Shown here piece by piece: positions 59,326 through 64,000 of a stretch of 64,000 nt of DNA. The notes under the pieces were generated by a model that had not been told where the DNA came from, did no database searches, and worked only from the letters and a program-made list of their open reading frames with translations. The position numbers and the translations under genes were made by a program. The stretch spans positions 1 to 64,000 of the forward strand of contig VXLJ01000003.1 in NCBI GenBank assembly GCA_009841635.1. The letters are read 5' to 3'. The DNA comes from Gammaproteobacteria bacterium. GTDB taxonomy: Bacteria; Pseudomonadota; Gammaproteobacteria; Pseudomonadales; Azotimanducaceae. Every line of letters begins with the position of its first letter. The stretch's first letter is position 1.

Positions 59326-60261
59326 ATGGCGGACCAATCTAACAAACACCTTTCGCGGCCTTTCCGTATTCGCATGTGGGGTTGGTGGTTACTGGTCAGC
59401 GTTGTTTGGGTTGTCTTTTGCTTCGTCAAAGTACAAACTGTGCGAAGATGGGGCAAGCGGCTCGCCCACGTCTTTAAGCGAATCCATCCTAAGCGATTCA
59501 ACGTCATTCGTCTCAACCTCAAGCTCGCATTTCCCGATATGGATCCTGCCGAGCGAGAGCGGCTTGCGGTGCGCAATTTAGAGGAAACTGGCGCGTACTT
59601 TCTTGAGACGGCGTATGTGCATTTGCACGGTGCCGAAGAGATTCTCAAAAACTCAATTGTTCGCGGGCGCGAGGTATTGGATATAGCGCTAGCTGATGGC
59701 AAAAATGTACTGTTATTCGGTGCACACTACACGTGTCTTGACTGTTGTGGCACCGTTATGGGGCACGATGTGCCGGTGGACGTTATCGTGCGTCATCAAA
59801 ACGCTGTCGTCGCCAACTATCTTATTGCGCGCTATCGAAAACAGCACTTTCGATCGGCCATTCACCGAGACGATAGGAACGCCTTAATTAAGGCGTTTCA
59901 AGACAACTCAAGCCAGCGCGTTATCTGGCTCGCGCCAGACCAAGATTTCGGGCACCGGCGTTCGCTATTTGTACCGTTTCTAGGCGTTGAGCAAACTGCG
60001 ACCCTGGCATCCGTGTCACGCATCGTCCAGCGTTATGACATGAATCCACTATTTATTGAGTTCTCGTACGATGACGAGTCGAACAAATGGGTTATCGAAT
60101 ATCAACCCATACCTGATTTTCCAACGGACGACCAGCACGCCAATGCAACCAGATTAAATCGCATCATCGGTGAATCCGTATGTCGTAAACCTCACCAGTA
60201 TTACTGGGTGCACCGACGTTTTAAGTCACTTGCGGACGGCAGTATCCGAAGCTATCAATAA
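59326..60261 (+). CDS. LpxL/HtrB-like lysophospholipid acyltransferase
   Basis: Late acyltransferase of the lipid A family, 311 residues, with one N-terminal membrane anchor (about 18-38). The catalytic motif is H134-YTCL-D139 (HX4D), where LpxL/LpxM enzymes usually have HX4E. NLEETGAYFLETA, IWLAPDQDFG and the C-terminal QYYWVHRRFK are family blocks. It likely acylates a lipid A precursor at the inner membrane. A 276-base spacer precedes it in which I see no supported gene. Confidence 0.88.
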   Translation: MADQSNKHLSRPFRIRMWGWWLLVSVVWVVFCFVKVQTVRRWGKRLAHVFKRIHPKRFNVIRLNLKLAFPDMDPAERERLAVRNLEETGAYFLETAYVHLHGAEEILKNSIVRGREVLDIALADGKNVLLFGAHYTCLDCCGTVMGHDVPVDVIVRHQNAVVANYLIARYRKQHFRSAIHRDDRNALIKAFQDNSSQRVIWLAPDQDFGHRRSLFVPFLGVEQTATLASVSRIVQRYDMNPLFIEFSYDDESNKWVIEYQPIPDFPTDDQHANATRLNRIIGESVCRKPHQYYWVHRRFKSLADGSIRSYQ

Positions 60262-60281
60262 GTAAATCGTCGTCGCGTTAA

Positions 60282-61226
60282 TTATTGGCTTGCGACGTAG
60301 GTATGCCATTCCGGATGAGCTTCGCGCTTAGCTCTAACCTGCTCAAAGTACATGGTCTGTAGCTTTTCTGTCAGGGGGCCGCGTCGACCATCGGCAATTT
60401 GACGATTATCTAACGCTTGAATTGGCAGCACTTCGGCCGCCGTTCCCGTCAAGAACGCCTCGTCGGCAATGTATATCTCGTCACGGGTGATGCTACGTTC
60501 CGATACTGTCAAACCCATTTCGTGCGCAAAGGTCAGTATCGAATCGCGCGTAATGCCTGGCAGGCAGGACGTTAACTGCGGCGTGTGAATTTCGCCTCGT
60601 TTCACGATGAAAATGTTCTCGCCACTGCCTTCAGCGACATAACCCTCGTTATCCAACAGCAAAGCTTCGTCATACCCGCCGTCTTGTGCCTCAGAAAGCG
60701 CCAGAATCGAATTGATGTAGTTACCCGTCGCTTTGGCCTTGCACATACTGATATTTACATGGTGGCGCGTGTATGAGGACGTTTGAACTCTGATGCCTTT
60801 TTCGCGGGCTTCAGGATCCATATAGTCGGGCCAAGGCCAGCAAGCAATAGCAACGTGCACTGACAATCCTTCGGCGCGTAATCCCATCGCTTCAGAACCA
60901 AGAAAAACGATCGGGCGCAGATAGCCTTCTTCCAACTCATTGGCTCGCAATACCTCTAATTGAGCGTTATTGAGTTGGTCCTTGGTATAGGGGATTTCGA
61001 TACGCAGAATGTGTGCAGAATCGAATAATCGTTGCGTGTGATCTTCAAGGCGAAAGACACACGCGCCGCGATTCGTCGCATACGCACGTACGCCTTCAAA
61101 CACGCCTACACCATAGTGTAAAGTTGACGTAAGAACATGGACATTCGCAGCGCGCCAGTCGCGAAGTTCACCATCCATCCAAATTTTGCCGTCTCGATCA
61201 GCGAAATTCGCCGCTAAATTCGTCAT
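60282..61226 (-). CDS. ilvE: Branched-chain amino acid aminotransferase
   Basis: Fold-type IV PLP aminotransferase for Ile, Leu and Val. From Met 61226 it has 314 residues, close to the usual 305-310. The PLP lysine is in KAKATGNYINSIL, and YGVGVFEGVRAY, EGYVAEGSGENIF and LTGTAAEVLPI are the IlvE signature blocks. A TTG start at 61253 would add nine residues. It is monocistronic and faces argE across a long spacer. Confidence 0.95.
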   Translation of the reverse strand: MTNLAANFADRDGKIWMDGELRDWRAANVHVLTSTLHYGVGVFEGVRAYATNRGACVFRLEDHTQRLFDSAHILRIEIPYTKDQLNNAQLEVLRANELEEGYLRPIVFLGSEAMGLRAEGLSVHVAIACWPWPDYMDPEAREKGIRVQTSSYTRHHVNISMCKAKATGNYINSILALSEAQDGGYDEALLLDNEGYVAEGSGENIFIVKRGEIHTPQLTSCLPGITRDSILTFAHEMGLTVSERSITRDEIYIADEAFLTGTAAEVLPIQALDNRQIADGRRGPLTEKLQTMYFEQVRAKREAHPEWHTYVASQ

Positions 61227-61583
61227 CTTTAAGGGTCTGTCAACTATTTTCAATTATCGCAATCGTCGTTTTGCCTTGAGTGCGACATCAAATTGCTACC
61301 TGCTTGTCGAATAGCGCAAATTAGCCAAACTAAAACTCAAGCATGCCATTTGGACTGCCCCAATCTAAAGACTCAATAGCAAGGCGTGCAAGGACTCACA
61401 CCCATTCAATGCTGTTATCTGCGCTAGCCGCCTTATCCGCACCTGCAACGTACGCATCGTGACCGCCATGTAGTCGTTCGAGAACGCGCTGTGGTATATG
61501 CAAAAGCAATCCTTGCAGCTGCCAGCGATCTTTGAGACCTCCCAAACGGGATTTTTCACGGCTAAATCAATCTACAAATATAG
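61227..61583. other. Intergenic region, left part
   Basis: This stretch, together with the structured part at 61584-61800, makes a 636-base spacer between ilvE and argE. It contains the ilvE promoter region; no coding sequence, repeat or clear operator is supported here. Confidence 0.4.
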
Positions 61584-61589
61584 TATAAT
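61584..61589 (+). promoter_or_regulatory. -10 promoter element in front of the structured RNA region
   Basis: A perfect TATAAT within TAGTATAATA. No convincing -35 hexamer is found 16-18 bases upstream. Transcription would start near 61596. Confidence 0.45.
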
Positions 61590-61594
61590 AGGAA

Positions 61595-61790
61595 AACACG
61601 GCGGGGGAACGCTCTTGTTTGCGTTTTAAGCCATGCCGCTCGCTTTCACCAACACACTATCGATGTAGCTTGAGTGGATTTCGACCTAGGAGTGCTGGTC
61701 AAGCGACGCCTCGTAGCCAGCTGCTATACCCAGCTGGGCAGCTGGGGTCCCAAGCACACATCTTCTCGCGCGATTTATCGTGTTGAAGTG
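61595..61790 (+). ncRNA. Candidate structured non-coding RNA or long argE leader
   Basis: Non-coding, G+C-rich and rich in complementary segments, unlike the A+T-rich flank. Visible stems: AACACG (61595-61600) with CGTGTT (61779-61784), closing the whole unit at 190 nt; AACGC/GCGTT (61609-61625); GACC/GGTC (61683-61700); CCAGCTGC/GCAGCTGG (about 61717-61746); and ACACATCTTC with GAAGTGTGT near the 3' end. Length and closing stem recall 6S RNA, but I do not recognise the sequence as 6S, tmRNA, RNase P or SRP RNA. There is no T-run terminator, so a leader of argE is an alternative. Confidence 0.4.
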
Positions 61791-61862
61791 TGTAACAAGC
61801 TATATGGAAGAACGAAGCCTCTTATCATTAAAGTTATCTAATTCGGTTGTTGCGCCAATCGC

Positions 61863-63011
61863 ATGATTCCTAGTATTGGCGAAATGCTGCGGACGCTTGT
61901 AAGCACACCGTCAGTGAGCTGTCCAGATCAGCAAATTGATCAAAGCAACATCGAAGTCATCCATCATCTCGCAAATTGGCTTGACGATGAAGGCTTTGAA
62001 GTTATCGTAAAGCCGCTCGAAACGAATAAGCACAAAGCTAATCTGCTCGCGAAAAAAGGTCTAGGAGAAGGCGGACTCGTCTTTGCTGGGCACACAGATA
62101 CCGTGCCCTGCCTTGAATCGCACTGGAACGTCGACCCTTACGCTCTCACCGAGCAAGACGGTCGATGGTATGGGCTGGGTACATGCGATATGAAAGGGTT
62201 CTTCCCGCTCGCGCTGGCGGCGGCATCAACGGTTAGCGCAAGCAAGCTGCAAAAACCGATTTGCATCGTAGCGACGTCCGACGAAGAAACAAGCATGGCA
62301 GGCGCGCGCGAACTGGAGAATTTTGATTTTCCAACGGCCGATGCGGCTGTCATCGGCGAGCCCACTGATTTGGTGCCGGCCTATACCCACAAAGGCATCG
62401 CATTGTTAAAGATCACGGTCAAAGGTGTTGCCGGACACTCATCCAACCCTGCGGCTGGCGTGAATGCGATTGACACCATGCATTGCTTCATCTCGTTGCT
62501 AATGCAATTCCGCATCGATCTGAAAGCTCGCTATACCAATGAAGCCTTTGACGTTCAGCATCCAACTTTGAATTTAGGCTGTTTACACGCCGGTGATGTG
62601 CCGAATCGCATCTGTTCGCACGCTGAATTACAGTTTGATATCCGCATCTTGCCCAATATGAACCCATCACATCTGGTTGAAGAGATTGAGCGACTCGCGG
62701 AAGTTGTCTCCCGAGAAACGGAATCTGAAATAGATGTTGCGCTGTGTTGCCCCATTATTCCACCTTTCGAGACCACAACCTCCGGCAAGTTAGTCCGGCA
62801 CTTGACCCAGGCGACCAAACAACCGCCACAAGGCGTAGCGTTTGGTACCGAAGCGCCTTTCTATCAAGCTTTAGGCATCGAAACAGTCGTGTTTGGCCCT
62901 GGATCCGTTAATCAAGCGCACCAACCGGATGAATATCTCAGTATCGATCGTATCAAGCCTATGCAGCTGATTCTCGAAGATCTCATTCACACATATTGCA
63001 CGTCGAATTAA
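61863..63011 (+). CDS. argE: Acetylornithine deacetylase
   Basis: Di-zinc M20-family amidohydrolase of arginine synthesis, 382 residues. Metal ligands are in FAGHTDTVP, GLGTCDMKGF, SDEETSMAGARE and GEPTDL; the His in GPGSVNQAHQPDE completes the set. The dimerisation lid is inserted at about 175-290. It lies 29 bases before argA on the same strand, the usual argE-argA pairing. Confidence 0.95.
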   Translation: MIPSIGEMLRTLVSTPSVSCPDQQIDQSNIEVIHHLANWLDDEGFEVIVKPLETNKHKANLLAKKGLGEGGLVFAGHTDTVPCLESHWNVDPYALTEQDGRWYGLGTCDMKGFFPLALAAASTVSASKLQKPICIVATSDEETSMAGARELENFDFPTADAAVIGEPTDLVPAYTHKGIALLKITVKGVAGHSSNPAAGVNAIDTMHCFISLLMQFRIDLKARYTNEAFDVQHPTLNLGCLHAGDVPNRICSHAELQFDIRILPNMNPSHLVEEIERLAEVVSRETESEIDVALCCPIIPPFETTTSGKLVRHLTQATKQPPQGVAFGTEAPFYQALGIETVVFGPGSVNQAHQPDEYLSIDRIKPMQLILEDLIHTYCTSN

Positions 63012-63040
63012 CGCAATCCCCTCTCTGAGCAAGTCTTCCC

Positions 63041-64000
63041 ATGGTTGCCCATCGTTTTGCGCAATGGTTTCGCTCGTCGTCTCCCTACATAAAAGAGCAT
63101 CGCGATAAACGATTCGTCTTACTGTTGCCAGACGTCTGTCTCCAGCACGAGGAATTGCGGAATATTGCGCGCGACATCGCCCTCCTTAACGTGTTAAGCA
63201 TTCAACTGTTGCTCGTCGTCCAAGCAAGCTCTAAAACAGGTGAGGAAGCGCTCCAGCGTGTGTTCGATCAAGGATTGCCGAGCAGTCGCCATCCCAACCG
63301 AAGCGTACCACTTTTTAGTTCCAACGAGCCAGTTTTGCACGACAGCATGGCAACATGGCAATGGCATATCGATCGTGGCGAAATCGTGATGATCACTGCT
63401 AACACAGAAGAAACACTAGAGCAGGCGATCGTGCGAGCTTCGCAAATAGCCATCGAGATGAAAGCCGATAAGCTCATCGCGTTTCATGAATTTGCCACTT
63501 CGTCTGACCTGGACATTGAGCTAAATAGCGATTTATCGACTGGCACTTTGCGTCACTTGATCAAGGCAAGCAAGTTCGCCACCGAAGATGAGCCGTTGAT
63601 GCAATCTCTACTTCACGTCTGCGAACAAGGGGTGAAGCGTGCACATGTGGTCTCATATCAAGACGATGGTGCATTGCTTACTGAACTATTTACCGCCGAC
63701 GGCTCAGGTACGCAGATTTCGACAGACGACTACCTGACTCTCCGTAAAGCGACCGCTTTGGATATCGACGATGTTCTGCAGCTCATGCAAACCGACATTG
63801 AGCAAAAACGCCTGGTACCGCGCGAACGAGAGCTACTTATCGGCGAAACGACAACGATGTTCATCGCAGAACACGACAATGTCCCCGTAGGTTGCGTCGC
63901 GCTTTATGACCTAACGGACGGCATGCAGGAAATCGGGTCGCTGCTGGCCGCGCCGAAACATCGCGATCGCAACATTGGGTTGCGACTGCTGGCCCGCGCT
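63041..64000 (+). CDS. argA: N-acetylglutamate synthase, partial at the window edge, with degenerate kinase-like domain
   Basis: First step of arginine synthesis. 320 codons are present and the frame is open at the right edge. The N-terminus FAQWFRSSSPYIKEHRDKRFV and the middle VKRAHVVSYQDDGALLTELFTADGSGTQI are ArgA-specific; the GNAT domain begins at LRKATALDID (residue 234). In E. coli the equivalent point is near residue 293, so the amino-acid-kinase-like domain is about 60 residues short, and its glycine motif and G-A-R-P-Q-I are replaced by LPDV and VQASSK. The domain normally senses arginine. Confidence 0.9.
   Translation, partial: MVAHRFAQWFRSSSPYIKEHRDKRFVLLLPDVCLQHEELRNIARDIALLNVLSIQLLLVVQASSKTGEEALQRVFDQGLPSSRHPNRSVPLFSSNEPVLHDSMATWQWHIDRGEIVMITANTEETLEQAIVRASQIAIEMKADKLIAFHEFATSSDLDIELNSDLSTGTLRHLIKASKFATEDEPLMQSLLHVCEQGVKRAHVVSYQDDGALLTELFTADGSGTQISTDDYLTLRKATALDIDDVLQLMQTDIEQKRLVPRERELLIGETTTMFIAEHDNVPVGCVALYDLTDGMQEIGSLLAAPKHRDRNIGLRLLARA

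Noticed and set aside
61365-61559. Minus-strand frame of 64 codons between ilvE and argE
   Set aside because: No ribosome site, no family resemblance, and it lies in non-coding spacer.

Overview
The window reads as chromosome of a free-living, probably marine, aerobic gammaproteobacterium with roughly balanced base composition. Support comes from gammaproteobacterial gene blocks (lysA-dapF-DUF484-xerC-yigB, coaBC-algC-argB, rpmB-rpmG-mutM, ftsY-ftsE-ftsX, argE-argA, yicC-gmk beside rph), two PII proteins with two Amt channels, and a metabolism rich in crotonase, dioxygenase and acyl-CoA enzymes. No rRNA, tRNA, insertion sequence, prophage or CRISPR array was seen. Coding density is very high: same-strand neighbours often overlap as ATGA or GTGA, and four convergent pairs overlap by exactly 4 bases. 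GTG and TTG starts are common, and two genes (mutM and a STAS-domain gene) appear to need ATA and ATT starts.

Layout. 1-4.3 kb: rph, yicC-gmk, a serine hydrolase of the beta-lactamase fold and a type 1 IPP isomerase. 4.7-9.4 kb: an ammonium transporter, an alpha/beta hydrolase, an MFS exporter and a luciferase-like oxidoreductase. 9.5-15.4 kb: a long type-2 (eukaryote-like) ileS behind a promoter and a 5' hairpin, a crotonase and a secreted type-B carboxylesterase with a clear terminator. 15.7-21.4 kb: a catabolic-looking run (ThDP lyase, NCS2 transporter with an unusual cytosolic tail, alpha/beta hydrolase, crotonase), then a cytochrome c5. 21.4-25.4 kb: TauD-type dioxygenase, crotonase and a GMC oxidoreductase with its small subunit.

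25.4-28.7 kb is a nitrogen island: TorF-like porin, glnK, amtB and a second PII gene. A near-consensus sigma-54 promoter and an NtrC-like palindrome lie in front of the porin. 28.7-36.7 kb: thrC, the lysA-to-yigB operon on the minus strand, an APC permease, thioredoxin and a STAS anti-anti-sigma factor facing a response regulator/PP2C phosphatase. 38.1-44.4 kb: a six-gene minus-strand operon (alpha-methylacyl-CoA racemase, propionyl-CoA-synthetase-like ligase, crotonase, thioredoxin-like lipid-anchored or membrane protein, two PhyH dioxygenases) that suggests catabolism of methyl-branched acids such as phytanate.

44.5-54.5 kb is housekeeping: tsaD, argB, algC, coaBC, rpmB-rpmG-mutM, coaD, rsmD and ftsYEX. 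Several genes usual at these places (dut, radC, rpoH, rpoZ, hom) are missing. 54.6-64 kb: a lipoprotein proprotein-convertase-like S8 protease preceded by a small gene that looks like its detached propeptide, a MaoC-type hydratase, DUF192, an LpxL-like acyltransferase, ilvE, a 600-base structured non-coding stretch, argE, and an argA cut by the window edge whose kinase-like regulatory domain looks degenerate.
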